Assembly: GCA_000226015.1 (NCBI GenBank)
Contig: JH153152.1
Location: forward strand, 77,178 to 122,437
Source of the DNA: Mnemiopsis leidyi
Taxonomy: Eukaryota > Ctenophora > Tentaculata > Lobata > Bolinopsidae
DNA: 45,260 nt
Direction: 5' to 3'
Shown: one piece after another, positions 11,301 to 26,300 of the stretch
Layout of the letters: every line of letters starts with the position of its first letter
How positions within the stretch are numbered: position 1 is the first letter of the stretch
The notes under the pieces: generated by a model
What the model was told of the DNA's origin: nothing
Seen by the model: only the letters and a program-made list of their open reading frames with translations
Databases searched by the model: none
Made by a program: the position numbers and the translations under genes

Positions 11301-14300
11301 TAAATTCAGCACATTATCAACTTTATCAACATTATCACTTTTACTCACTCCATTTCATTTAAAAATATAATTACATTTAATTGGCTCAGCTTTCGCTAAA
11401 GCAAAAATGGATAATCGAAAACTCATTTCATTAACTCAATAAAAACATATGAAATATACATCAATTTAGCTGACAATAAATTCATCTCGGGAATTGTTAA
11501 TCGAAGAAATCAGTCCGCCAGTGCAAAAAAACGCAAAAAAATATTGCAGCCGACCATTAAGTCTAGAAATTAAGTTAAGTCGTTCACAAAGAACTTATTG
11601 CATCAGGTTCGACCTCTATTCTTACAAAGCCGCCTTCTCGGAGATTTGTTTTGGTTACATGGCCTCGTTAAAACCCCCAGACCCTTCATTCGGATTTGCA
11701 TCCGGTTGTATATCAATAGAAAATAGTTTTAACTGAACATGGTTTCAGTCAGGTATAGGACGGTGCGTCGTATCTCCGCCGCAGCGTCCATGATAATGTG
11801 AGATTATGAGGATCTGGTGGATCCGCTGTAGCGTCCACCCTTTTTTAAAAGCTCCCCCGTAGCGTGCTCCGCTGTAGTGTCCACCGCAGCAGCGTCCTCC
11901 ACCGAGGCGCCCGGTCCCCGTTTTTTGGCCTGAACGCAGAAACTAATTCTTCGGCCTAGAAGCAGCAGGTAATTCTTCGTTTAATATAATGTAATAGAAG
12001 CATTATATCTTTTGTTGTACAAAGTCAAATGTTCATTTTCTTCTTTCTTTATTTTCATCTGTTGTTTCATGCTTCACCTTTATATTTTCATCTCATTCAT
12101 TTTCATTTTTACGTTGTTCTTCAAGCTTTTTATTCTCAATTTTAACCACATCTTTTTCTCGTTTCAACAGCAGAATCCTCATCATTTTTTATCGATAATG
12201 GCTGCATTAATATTCTTTCTACATTTTTCTTCTGACTCATTTGTTCCATAACTCAATTTAACATTACTGACCTGACTATCTTCCAGTAACGATAGATCTT
12301 TATTAGCAGAATTATCCATAGCAACCCTATTTTTTCGTAGCATAGCACGGATTTCCTCGGATTTCTTGTCTTGCTCTCGTTCTACTATTTGTTTTGTTTT
12401 TTCAGTCTGTCGTCTCTCTTTACTACTATACGAGGCACTTGCCTGTACCACACCTTCGTTTAACGTAGACTGAGTTTTTCTGCGTGTCATCACACGGACG
12501 GTGCTAACACGAGTAGTTACACGTGTCGAAACTCTCCGGATCTTCCGTTGGAGGCAAGCACAAGGACCAAGGACGAACGAGTAGAATATCCATGCTATAC
12601 TTCTTTTTGTGAATACTCGAAAGGTTTCATTGGTGGCCATGTAGATGAAGGGGTTAATGAAGGAGGAGATAAAGCCTACTAAAAGACCGATACGCATGCT
12701 TGGGGGAGCTTCATGGAAGCTATCTCCGTACTTATGATACTGGACAGTGAAGGGTACAAAGGTTGCCACAAATGTCAGTGTGACTAAGATTACGATCAGC
12801 ACATTCTTCCTGTTTACTTTTCTCTTGATCGACCTCACGGCAAAGCAAACCAAGCCTGCGTTCACGGTTACCAGAACTATTACTGGTATCACAACAAAAA
12901 TAAAAAGCATCAACTTGTCCAAACTTGGCCTAAAAGCTTGCTCGATCCCTCCGACAACCTCATATGCTATGCAAGAACTGTGGATCTCAGAAAACCTAAC
13001 AGTAGCTGTCTTGGAGATGAAGACAGCATAAAGCTTGCGGGCTGGTCCGATGAGCATCAGAATGAGGACAGTTATGGACACTGAGAGCCTCTGACGGCGG
13101 GTGCTGACTAAGTTTCTTAAAGGAAACAGACATCTCACCATCTTGTTAAGGGACAAGATGATTATCAGGAAGATATTGCCAATGACAAAGCTGTATTTGT
13201 AACCGAAGATCAGATTGCAAATAAAGGAACCCATCATCCAGATGCCGTCTGAGAAGTATGTAGTGGTAGCTGGAACAAGAACAAAGATTGCGTTAGCAAT
13301 GTCAACCACAGCTAAGTTTTGGATGATCCAAACTGACATTTTGTCCAACTTGATGGTTTTGCGAGCCACCGTTGCGAAAATAACAAAACCGTTGCCAGTT
13401 AGGTCCAAGAGTATGACAAGCAGGGTGTAAATCCCAGAAAGACGGTTAATCCAAGTCAATGTCATCATTTTACTCTAGAAATAGGAGTTTGGTTTAAACA
13501 TATAGTTTGGTTCTTTACAAACAAGATATTCGGCCTCAAATCGTGTTCATCGGAAAACTACGAGTCAAGGTCGTGGTGCGAATTTTTACACGGTATTGCG
13601 TCAAACTGTTAAGAGGGGTCTCTCAATATGACGAGTGCGGGCAACTACACAACTTTACTGAGTACTCAAAATATTACCCATCGTACGTGTTGTTTAAAAT
13701 AGCTACTCAAACCCAGTATCTGTTAAAATATTAAAATGAACATTTTAGACAATCCTAGTGCCATCAATAATGTTACATATTATACTTATAGAGCAATACC
13801 ATTATATTAAACTAGACGTGCACGCATTCGATTCTATCAATCATATCTATTTAAAATAGTAGCGCCTTTGGAGGGCACACCCAATTTTTGCTGCAATGAT
13901 AGCGGCAAATCAATCAATTTTTACACAGTTTTTCAAGGACAGTTATTAAATAATGATTTACCATGGTGGGGACGCCCCCCCCCCCCGTTTCGCCGCTGCC
14001 GCACGGGAAACAATAGAGGCAAAAAGCGTCAATTTTTTGAAAATTGTTTCGCCGATTTTTTTCCGCTGGTCTATGAGCGGCATAAAAATGATACCCCCAC
14101 CTTTCTCAAAAACTAGGCCACGGCATATCGACGTGATGTCAAGTGATTTTATGGACCAAATTTGCCCGGGATATCAACAAGGATCAAGAGGACAAAATGT
14201 CTTCGCGGGGTTAGGGTGCGGTTGGATGTTAGGATTGAAAATTTATTAATTTGATAATTGGCCACCAAGAAATTTCAGAGATTCCGACAGTTTGGACAAT

Positions 14301-17300
14301 TGTCGATTTCTTGGGGGAATAGGGGAACCCTCAAAATTTTTTTAGATTATTGACAAAAATTTGCCTCAAATCAGACAAAAACAAGAAATAATAAGAAGCC
14401 TCGAAAATGTTTTAATTACTAAGTGAGTTAGTTAGGTGCTCTTTGCGGGTGACATCCCTGAAAAGTTGCCCAAATTTCTGAATCGAGTCCGACAGTGACC
14501 GTGGGAAATTTTTGACTAACCATACTATAGTCGACCTTCAAGGCACGTTTCTTGTGCAACCGTGTGCTCTGCTTCAAATTTATCTTATTAAAGAGTGAAC
14601 TTAGTCAATAGCCCCTAGAATCAGAATTCAGGAGGCGAAAACGATCCCTTTCAAACTAAATACAAATGACCATCTTGATTCACCACGCTTTATTGTATTG
14701 CTCCTTTTACTTTAAATTTGTCAGCTAAGCTGGGAAAATGAAGGGGCTGCTCTGCAATTTAGACTTGTTTTGCGTAGTATGTCTAAAATCATTTATTATT
14801 TAAAGAGGTAGAACCCGTTATGACCAAAACTTAAAAAATCGACTTTATTAACAGGGACTGTGTACTACTGCAGATGTCTGAGTTATAGGGGAGCTACTGT
14901 AGCTTTTTAGGAAATCAAGAAGTCTGCAGACCGGGATTCCGGTAGACGACATTCTGCATCAGGAGCAGTAGGGTCTGTATGAGTGGAACATCCCCGAGAC
15001 GATGTTTTCTTTTGGCGTTATAGGTGACGAACCTTTGGTTGCCGATAATCCGCTCGAGATGTTTGCCAAAATAATTTCTGTTCGCGAACTGTGGTGACAG
15101 TTCGCCGAGATCCGCCGCAACTGATTTTACCACTGTCTAAATATTCCCTGAATATTGAACTTAACAATATTAACCGTCGCTGGCCTTGGCTGTTGAATAC
15201 ACCGAAGTAAAACAAGTGTAAAATTAAAAATTCTGCAAAGCGAAAAAACGCAACATGGTCAATCTCTGAGCCTAGTTAAACTTTCCTGTTTGTCGAACTT
15301 CTGTGTGGCAATCATGCCAACATTTGAATAAGGAGATACAGGGAAGATGGTGGCGCGATCAGGCCCCCAAACATTTTTGCTCGATATCGAGATTGTCGGC
15401 CTCCAATAGAAAAAATTAGACATTAAAGTCTTGGCGAGAATTTTGAATTTTTCTCCAAAGGTCTAAGAATTTTATAGCAATAAATCATAGATGAAAAACA
15501 GAGCACTCGTAGATCGGCAAGAGACAAATCTACTTAAATAGCGATAATTACGTAGTGAAGTGATCAGTAAAGATTTGTGATTAATGGGTGGATTATGAAA
15601 GACTATTTCTAAAAAAGCGCCCAGTAGCTCAGTGGGGATTAAATCTAGTGAGTAATGCGGTCAATAAATTTTTATTGCGAGCTTCTGAGTCATGAAACCT
15701 TGCCTATTTCTACCAATCACCAAAGATTGTGATCGAACTGACGAACTATTTAAAGATTGGGCTAGATAATAGATTCGATAAGATTAATTGAGGGTAAAAA
15801 GTCTAGCTTAATATATCAGATATTCATTGTGGAAGTGGCACACAAAATCAATTATTCTCACTCAGTGAATCATACATGTTTTAGTAGGTCACATTCAAGA
15901 CAGGACTGATTTTGCCGGACCCGGCAAACAGACAGCGTGTTTAACATTGATATGTAAATTTATATATAAATGTTCGATATAATCGAACATTTATAAATGT
16001 TCCATATTGAACAATTGGCTATCCAAATGGGTCCTACCGTATAAACTCCAGTGCAAAGTGTTTCGATAAACCTTAATTTTTTTTGATAAACCTAAATTTA
16101 TTGTATGATTACTACGCTCTTGGCTTCTGCGATGAGTCAGAGAAGCAAAAATGCTTTCTTTTTCACAAGGAATGTAACCTTCATTAGCCAGAAGGTTCGA
16201 GGAATTTCCACACAATGCCCATACATACAAAGGCGTTATTAGTCCATCATCATCGTTGCAATTATTGAGTAATTACAGTGAACACAATCACCATCCTACT
16301 GGAATAACTCAGACACAGTCTCTCTCTGAGCACATTCGAACATACTCAATAGTCAACGTCAAGCTTTGATCAATAGCTATAATATGCACGTGCCATGCTT
16401 GAGCCTGGAACTTGGTACAATTAAAGTAGAGTAATAATGACATTGTCATAACTCTGCGCTCCCTTCGGGCGTGGGATTACAGTAGTTGAGTTGCCTTAAT
16501 TCTCAATTATACATATGTATGGTTTACCTTACACACATGACACAAAGGGTCATCTGTTCATGTTCTTGGGTTGGTGGAAAATTTTGTTTGTTGCGGTTTT
16601 GATGGCTTGAATTATATATTAACTAGCTTGAATTAATCAAATTGGGTTTAAAGGTGAGTAAAGTTTGATTGATTGCTTATTAGTCGCATAATAGTTCAAA
16701 TGAGACTGTTTTCAAAGAGGTGCACTTCTTTTCTTTAGAGTTATGATCTAATCAGTTTGTAGTTAAGCCTTTTAACTTGAGGAAGGGTCTTATTTGTGAT
16801 CTTCGCTATATAACTATGGCATTCCGTTCCGACTCACTAACAATCTCTATTCTCTACTTTCATCGATTACAAATGTTGGTTGATTTTTGACGATGTTTAT
16901 TAACATAATGACCTGTGGTTTACTGATATCAAGGAATTGCTTAGAAAACGACTTTTAGTTTAATAATAGGATAATCAGGTGATACCATAATGAATTCCGT
17001 TTTCACGTTTTTGTGTTAAAAAGTTCCATTGTAAAAAAACAGGTCGAAAATGCCCTATTCCAATAGTTGAATCTCTATACACATTATTTCACCCTTTTAG
17101 TTTCTAATGATATTTTCAGAGCCTTAAAGCTTTAGTCGAGATATCGTATGCTGTGTAGAACAGCAGAAACCTCTTATTGTTTAATTGGTTAGCTCAAATA
17201 GACTCATTAAAGCTACGGAGCCAGCATGCTCATAGAATCAATAAAAAAATCAATATATCATTAGACGTTAGCACTTATGACTATTTACAGCATTATATTG

Positions 17301-20300
17301 TGCAGTGATGGAGCTTTTTAGCTGTGATAGTCTCATTTTATTGGCCACAGGAATGGGATCCAATAAAAATGAGACCTTCTATCTTCGTGCTTTTTATAAT
17401 AGATAATATCAGTTTTAAGTGCAATCGCAACAATCATGATACAGATAAATATCTTATATTTCGGTGGGGCACTTGCATTTCGTAATGACACAAATAGTAT
17501 GTGAATGAAGATAATGCTGCTTATCATAACTTATTTAAAACAAGATAGTGTTACTAGTTTACTCAACAGTCACAGTTGGAGGGTTATTCCTTACTTGAAT
17601 ATTGCCTACATATTACAGAGCCGTTAGTCTTTAGGTTAGTATTACCTTTTAGTTTTTCTTACCGCGACAAATTCATGGGAGCTTCAAATTAGTACAGCTA
17701 AATTTATACTCTATGAGGATTCCCGGACCATACAATTTTAATAGAGTTGTCGCGGTTTAGTCTGTGTCGCGGAACAGTCAATGTACATTTGTCGCGGAAG
17801 AGTCAATGTACCCTCTATGAAGAATGCAGATAATGCAAGCTTTAATAATCGCAATTACAGGAAATGTGCAAGGCATGTTTAAAATCAAAAGCAGGGTTAA
17901 GAGCTTTGTAATACAGCTTATATCACAATGGTTCGCCATCAAATGTTAACAAGGAAGTTCGCCATCAAATGTTAACAAGGAAGTAAAGAAAGAAATTTTC
18001 GGGGAGGGGTCACAAATCGTTATTTGCACGTGACAGCGTTTCTCTATATTGATTAATCAATCGCTGTAACTTAATATACCATTCAAAATTTCAAAAATAC
18101 CATTCTCTAATATCACAATCAACGGCAGTGGCACACCTATAAAATACGTAAGCCCAACTAAGTTCCTAGTCATTCATAAAAGCCTGGCCTAAAAAGCACG
18201 CGTCATCTTAGATCTTCGTGCCATTAAGATGAGCCTCCACACAGAAATAGTGTTAAAGATTCATCACGTACTGCCGCTTAATGCCTAAATAACTTCGAAT
18301 CCTTATTTTATGTTTATAACGTTGTTTTTAGGGAACCTCCTTTATTGGTTCTATTTCAAACCTTGCAGCAGATTGTTCTAACGGAGGCGATTTGATCTCA
18401 TTCGTATAGTTATATAATATATTTGAATTTTGAACCATTAACAACCTGAATTCACTATATCCGACACAATGAATTTCATAGAATACCTATTTAACATATT
18501 TCACCAGCAAACGCGGATGATGGATTGGAGCACATTTTAAAACCAACAGAACTCAGAACTCGACAGTGTGACTACCATAGCGTCTCGTGGAACCATGACA
18601 GAAAGTTTGGTTACAACCGGTACAGGTCAAATCTTTGTGATAGCGCTGACTGTGTTGGGTGCACTGGGTGGGTTGTCATGCCTTGCTAAGGCGTGTTACC
18701 ATAGTTACCACCCACAGGAGAACCCTGCCTTGAGGAAACTTGTCAAATCAAAGACTAAGTGTACCACCTTGGACATTGCAAAACATGCGCCTTGAAATTT
18801 CAGATCGCAAAGCTAAGGTTAGCTTTCTTTTCACTGGGCCACAACGGAATTCAACCGAATGTGATAACTCAGTTGGAATAGATTATAGAAACATGGGTAA
18901 CCGTTGATTTTAAGAACTTGGATTACAATTTGAAGAACAGAAGGATGCAGCCAAATCTGCCGGAAACAATTGCTCACGTAATTAAGTTAAGGTTGATCAA
19001 TCATGTTCCGATTGTGGCTTATTTCACATCTGCGTATCCTTGATATACATGTGATTAACGGTAAAGAAAACTAAAAGTTCTGCCAACCCCAGCCTCCCAC
19101 ACCCCACTTAAATACAAAACGAGAACTTACTCGGAACCAAGTTGTTGTGTACTTCATCTTTTTCTCCAGATCAGTAAGGGGAAGAATCAGCTCAACTCGC
19201 TGATCCTCGATAACTTGCATCCTGTACTCGTACTCACTGACTATCTGAGGTCGGGTTGAATATTGGGTGGGGGGGGGGGCAACAATGTTTATATGAGGGG
19301 GGCCGGGGGGCAACCCCCAATATTAGGGTGGGGGGCAACCCCCAATGTTATGAGGGGGGGGGGCAACCACCAATATTAGGGGGGGACCCCCAATGTTATG
19401 AGGGTTTGTTACTTTTTCCGATTGAGATTAGTCAGTTTGAAATGACTTTTGTGTAAGGCGAAAAGTTTACTGTCTAGAAATTAATTATGTTTACTTATAA
19501 ATCTTCTGCCAATTTGTTTTGATGTCTCAATCCTCCATTTTTTCGAAAAGGTAAATTTTCATTTTTAGACCTCGCTCCACAATATTTAGACCTCTGTACA
19601 AATAAAATAAAGTAGACCAACTCTATACAATCAAATAGACCAACCTCCTCAACAAATATCTGGAAGGCGTAAATAGCGGACTGTTCAGCACTAAACTTGA
19701 CGATAGCCACGTAGATACCCTCCTGCTCCCTGCTGACCGAGGTAATCTTCACTGTGTGGGAGCTGGTTTGTGAGAAGGGGGAGGTTAAGGAGAGAGGGTA
19801 GAGGAGGCCTCGTGTTACTTTATACCACTTTAGCTCCGTGTATTGGGAACCCTGGGGAGGAGGCGTTTTTAGTTCTGTGTATTGGGAACCCTGGGGAGGA
19901 GGCGTTTTAAGTTCTGTGTATTGGGAACCCTGGGGGTGATACGTCTTAAGTTCTGTGTATTGGGAACCCTGGGGGTGATACGTCTTGAGTTCTGTGTATT
20001 GGGAACCCTGGGGAAGAGGCTCTTTTTAGTTCTGTGTATTGGGAACCCTGGGGATGAGGCGTTATAAGTTCCTTGTATTGGAAACCCTGGGTAGGATCCA
20101 TGATCTATCCCGCTGTCCGTTCAAGTATTAATCACGATCTGTATTTCCAAAAAGGTTGTTATTTTGAGTAAATTTCATGACTTACAAGTAAGCAACTAGT
20201 TGGTGTATACCAAAGCAAAAATTGTGATAAAAACATCAGATATGTCCCCGACAGAGTTTTTTTTGAACCTTTAAAGAAAATATATCTTATGTTCGCAAAA

Positions 20301-23300
20301 ATATTTCTAATCTCGCCACCAACAATAGCTGGACAAAAGAAGCAAGAGCGTACCTTGGGAAGAGAAAATAGGACATCGTCTCCAATTTTTCGGTAAAACT
20401 GTTCGATAGTTGGAAGGTGAATTCCTTTTACACTCCAAGTGTACTGGAACGTCTCACTAATTGACACGTAAATACCTGCAATGATGAGAATTTATTGGAT
20501 TGAAGGCTACTCAAATTAAGGGGGTACTTACCGTAAGTGCCAAATAATACCGACAAAATCAAAACCGAAACTAAGCAAACTCAGTAGGACCGACATAAAA
20601 ACGACCAAAATCTACCGACATCGAAGGACTGAAACTTACCGACATCAGAAGGACTGAAACTTACCGACATCAGAAGGACTGAAACTTACCGACATCAGAA
20701 GGACTGAAACTTACCGACATCAGAAGGACTGAAACTTACCGACATCAGAAGGACTGAAACTTACCGACATCAGGAGGACTGAAACTCCCGATAGTACACC
20801 CCTCCTCCGTGATCTGGTACCTCTCTCCAAGAAGGGGGAACACAGGAGGTTGAGTGTACCTCAACCAGACTCGCTTCTCTGTGGCGGGTAGGGTCAGGTC
20901 GAACGTGAATACTCCGGTGAGGGTTTGCTGGACTAGGGGAGTCTTTATACCGATAACTTGGATGTCTTGGTAGAAGTATTCTGTACCGACCTTTAGTGGG
21001 GTGTTTGTTGAAATATTTTCCAAGGAATTTGTTGGAATTGTTTTTAAAAAAGTGAACCAAAGTTTCTACTTTGCTATAGCATGTATTAATTGATAGAGAA
21101 TGTGTCAGTAATCTGTTTCTTTGCGGTTAAGATGATAGTTAGCTAAAACTCATGACACCTCAGAGAATTTTTAAATAAACGTTGTTCAATAAAAGTTGAT
21201 AATTGAACATGGTTGATATTGTGGTACAGGGGGATGAAAGTACAGACCTGGTGAATTACACTGTACGTTCCTTGTCTGGATTTTACAAAGAAAGGTATGT
21301 CTATGTTATCAGCAGACCACATGTCCTCAGAAACAACAAACAGAACTCCTTTTGAGAATGAGTAAACCTGAAGAAGATAACTACAATTGTAAGCAGACAA
21401 ATTGAGATTTGAGTATTATTCACGTAGACAGAGGGCATATGATAGTATAATAACATGAGCGAAATTTTAGTCTAAATACAATCGTGGATATCAAACAAAT
21501 TATCAGAGCAAGAATTTAACAGTACTCGGCCACGCACCTGCTGGATGGAGTTAGAAAGCTGGACCTTGAGAGGGAACCCAAACACAGCATACACAGTTCT
21601 CTGCTTCTCCTCTAGAGCCGGTACCCCGATAAAATGGAAGGTGAAGTCCGTTCTAGCCACCTGACTTTCAACAATATAGGAGACAATTTCCCCAACATTG
21701 GGACTTGAGAAGGTAATACTGAGACTGGATCCTATAGACTGTTTGTTGGGAGTCAGACGGTACCATTGTACGGGGCTCTTGTCGAAGGGAGATGGTACCG
21801 AGATAGGCCTGCCTGCCGGCACGTACCTGAGAAATGTAACTCAAATAGGAGGAAGAAAGTTAGTTGATATCCACTTTTCTCCAAAGTCCGGCCACTTTAG
21901 ACCATCTTCTTTACTTTTTGCCTTTGGCGAAAAATAAGAGATGGAAAAAATCGTTGATAGAAACGTCGAGTCCAATCTCAACTTGATCAGTAAACATTAT
22001 AAATTTACAAAAGTCCTGCATACATGGTGATGTAACTATTGACTGGTTCCTTAGGAATGATCTTCCAACCCTCAATAACAAGACGAGAGTTTGTGGGGAA
22101 GTTAGCAATGTAAACCCCAGCGTCTTCCTCTTGCAGATCTTGTATTGTTAAAGCATTACCGGTCAGGCTGTATCTGAATGTGGAAGTCATTTTTGGCATT
22201 AAAACAGAAGCACTAGGCTAAAAAACTGTTTATTTCGCGTTTTGCCTAAACTTTTAAACATATGAGGTTAAATTTAAGGTTGCGAACTAGAATGCTAACA
22301 GACGGTCTAACTGCCTTGTTTTAAAACGTCACATCAGATTTACCTTTCAGCCCGATTTAAATTATAGTGGCCAGGTTTAATACTAAACATTCTTACTACC
22401 ATCTAAAGAAAAATTAACAAATTTTATCCTTACTTGTCAGAGTTACCCAGAACAACAACACTCTGACCCGACACTCTCCCCCAGGACCTGGAGTTCGGAG
22501 CAACCAGGACCACATCCTGCCCCACCGGTCTCTCGATCTCCGTCACCATGGTAACCATGTCGTGTGTAGTGCACGTGTAGATCTCTGTCTGAGTCTGACC
22601 CGTTGAGAACACTCCCACTGCCACATACCGGCCCGAGTCACGTGATGTGACGTCAGATACCACAAGGAGGAGCCCGTTTTCCCGGAGCTGGAACTTGCTC
22701 GACGGTAGGATCCTGGAGAGAGGGTTACATAGGTTTCAGGTGTTTAAGTAACAGGCAAGATTAGATAAACTTTAGACTAAACTTGTCAAAAAACGAAAAG
22801 TTTTTTGACAAGTTGCTAAAAAATATAACAAAATTCATGATACAAGGAAAAAAGTAAAAAACAAAACCTGACGGTAACGCCTGCATCGACCCTGTACCAG
22901 TGTATCTGATCGGGCTGCTGAGAAAACACCACACGAAGATGAAACTCGTAACCTAGCAACATGACGACAGGGGTGGGTACCGGCACGTTTTGTAACGCTA
23001 CCAGTTTGTAGACAGTGTGGTTGATAACACCCTCCTTGTTCTTCACCGCAAAGTGGTACACTCCCTCGTGGGGGGTTTGGAAATCTTCTATTAGGAGGGA
23101 CGTACTGTGTTCTGTAACTCCTGTAGCGTTTGTGATATTACATTGTTTATATTTTAGAAGTTTTGTGGAGGGTAGTTTGCAATACCACCGTACTGGTTAG
23201 AATGTAGATGGTAGGATCGTGCCTTTGTTGTAGCATTTATGAAAAAATCGCTCGGAGATTAATCAAACTTGGATAAAACCTTGTTCCACAATGTCACACC

Positions 23301-26300
23301 CAGAAAAACTGACCTGCAATAGAGGATGCGAACCGAGCTACACTCTGATCAATGAATATCCACTTAGTCTTTACATCGGATCTAGTTCCGATCTCAACAC
23401 TGGTTCCAGGTAGCACGTACTCTACATTCTGTACATCCAGCATGTAGACCAGCTGTAGGTTGTATGATTCTAGTGGATCGTTCTTGAAGTACACGTTGTA
23501 CCTTCCTGGGCGGAGTGAAGGTGAGGGAGAAAGATATTAAGGGGAGGAGTCTCAAATTAATATTGGTAGAGAAAAACCAAAGCTGAACACGATATTCACA
23601 CGAGTGTTTTCGAGTTATATGTCGACAGAATCCGCCTTAAGTAAATTGGATATTTTTTATCAAAACTTACTAACTTAGATAACCCTCAAAAAAACGAAGT
23701 CAGAACAACACACAAAATCAATGACACTGGAAACAAACCTTCGTTCTTCTTAGTGAAGGTAGATATCTGAACACTGGATCCCCCATCACTTCCCGTAACG
23801 TGCTGTAGCTGCTGACTAGCCCCTTCCTTCTCATACATCCAGATTGTGGAGGAGACAGTGGTGGAGAGGATCAGTTTGTATCCGGGGAGACACAGTATCG
23901 GGATACTATCGACTGTGGAAGAGGTGCTTTTTGGGAAAGTTTTGGGAAATAGGTATAAATTTGAACTAACTTTATTTCTGAAACTAATACAAATTTGCCA
24001 TCGATTGTCGCTGGTGGTAGACTGTATTCAAGAATCCAAACTCAAAACAGGTGACAAAGAGGGGATGACTGAAGGATGATATCAGGTTTGATATATAGAG
24101 GGGATTATAGAGGGATAATGCGAAGAGGTAATACTTACCGGGAGAGGATATAACACGTACTTCCCAGCCAAACCAGACTTTCTTTAGAGTGTCGTGTGCT
24201 ATGTACAGTCCCTCGTCCATAGTCTGAGGGGATTAAATTTGCAGCACGAAATCTCAAAGAGCAAAATCTTATAAGCTAATGCATCGCATAGCTTCTTAAA
24301 TTTAAGTTGATTCTATGACTATAGATTGATCAATCCGATTGACAGCTTCCCAGACGCTATTAAGGCTGAATAACATAAATTTAGAGTTTTACTAAGAGAT
24401 TCCTAACCTGTATGCTATCAATGATAATGTTTTGGTTCGACTGATAAACTCGAACAGAGTTAACAATCCGTTCCAGCATCCCATCAGAAGATTTGTACCT
24501 GAAGGAAGCACACTCAAGATGCATCTTCTACCAAGAAGAGCAACTGTAAGTCACACAGGCACAGGCACATATATATTTACGCAGACACATTCACGAAATG
24601 AACAAGGGCACAGCCATACCAACAAGACACGGACACAACTTTATACCGACCAGACACGGACACAACATTATACCAACCAGACAACTGCAGTAGATGCTCC
24701 GGTAGAGAGAGTAACACTGGTCCTCCTAACTCTGGTAACCAGCTCAGTCCTCACCAGGGACACTAACACCACCTCAAACTCGTCCAACTCTCCTCTTTCA
24801 TCTGATACGTAGTAGGTACCTGGGGGACGAGGATGTCAGCTCTGACCCTGATCACGACTCAATTGTAAATTTCGGTTCATATTTTAGTTTTCTCGAAATT
24901 AGAGAACGTTTTTATGGATGAGGAAATGAAACAGAATATTCATATAGCGACTCTAGACTACTCAACTGTATCCCAAACATGAAGATCCTGATGAGCGAAA
25001 CCGGGCGTAAAAAGGAAGAAATCCTGATTGATCATTAACAATCTAAACATCACATGACACTCTCTAAAAAAGACAACTTACCCCAGTTCTCGGAAGTGAC
25101 TTTGCTGATAACAGCCTGGTTCCCGTACACTGTTAGATCTGCACTACGTGCGTACACCACATTCTCAGCAACACTGTAAATAGTTTTGGGGGCGTTTCTT
25201 AGGGGGGGGGGGGGGGGGGGTAGGGGTTCCCTTAGTATGAGAACCTGTTGTTACGACACTCGTGGTTAGTCTAAAATTAAAAGTTTCCATTAAACGCTTT
25301 TGTTTTTTGGGATAAGTCAAGTTGAGTTGGCGGAAGTAAGGTTTTACAAAATATTCGTTAAGAGTTCACAAACTTAATCACATGAACAATATCTAGAGAG
25401 GGCTACCTTGTCAGATACCAATGTACAGGAGGGTCTAGTCTGGTTGTCATGGTAACCCGGGTGTCTTTCAGGACGTACATCTCAAACCGGGAACCTACAA
25501 CAGTTGGTGTAAGTTCCTTGAACCATCTTCGGCCTTTAAAAGTGAAATCGCCATAGATGGTTATAATTTTGATTTTAATACTTGTCAACGTTTTAAATTT
25601 GCTAAGAATTTTAGGTCTATAACGTTACCCGGGATTCTCTCGAGAAGAATTTTGTAGAGATAAACTCGATTTGAACTGTCTTGTAAGACTGCCTGATAGA
25701 AACCTGAATAGATAAGAAAAGGGTAAATTTTAAGCTATTTCCACGGTGATGGACAAATAACAAACAAAAGCTGTTAGATTTACACTTGAGCACTTTTATT
25801 ATATAAAAAAAGGTAAATTTTCCTCACCCTCATTGTCTGCCCTGAAGTTGTAGATGATGAGTTTGTCAGAGACTGAGTCCAGGATTTGGTTTTTAGCGGG
25901 CCCACTCGAAGTTGTGTAAAACTTCCACTGAACTCTAGCGGCGTTTACAGGCAGCTTTATCCCGAAATTCTTCCCTTCCTTTACATAGTACCGGACTTCA
26001 ACTGTAATATTAGTGACGATTTTGAAATCCTCAAATTTCAATTTTAGAGTTCATGTTGCTGACAAATTAACTGTCAAAGTTAAGGCTTATTCGCAGTATA
26101 CAAATATGATATCATATCATCATATTTATCATATTTAATTTATTCAACTTTTTGATATGATGCATGAAATTTGTTCTTACCTTCAAATGGCAGAATGTTC
26201 AGCTGATAAAACTGCCAGTACTCTCCAATATTGGTTGCGTAGTATCCTAAAACAACAATCAGATTTAAATAGGAAATAGTTTAATACATAAGAAGACAAA

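Larger units (their letters stand above)
13469..18594. other. Gene-poor part of intron 35, right
   Basis: No gene recognised. Short open frames at 13868-14249 and 14915-15215 have no recognisable motifs. A cytosine homopolymer lies at 13974-13987. A palindrome (15965-15995) and a duplication (17929-17983) are listed separately. Confidence 0.5.

Noticed and set aside
12012..12251. Phenylalanine-rich plus-strand frame
   Set aside because: T-rich low-complexity DNA overlapping the end of receptor B; no start context or family.
14915..15215. Two overlapping minus-strand frames of 65-72 codons
   Set aside because: No recognised motif and no splice support. They might be an old transposon fragment, but I cannot show it.
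20617..20790. Possible CRISPR array
   Set aside because: Units are directly adjacent 25-bp copies without unique spacers, in an animal intron.
24432..24812. 126-codon plus-strand frame with H-T-N-K-T-R repeats
   Set aside because: It comes from a short ACACGGACACAAC-type repeat and from the antisense of exons 22 and 23.
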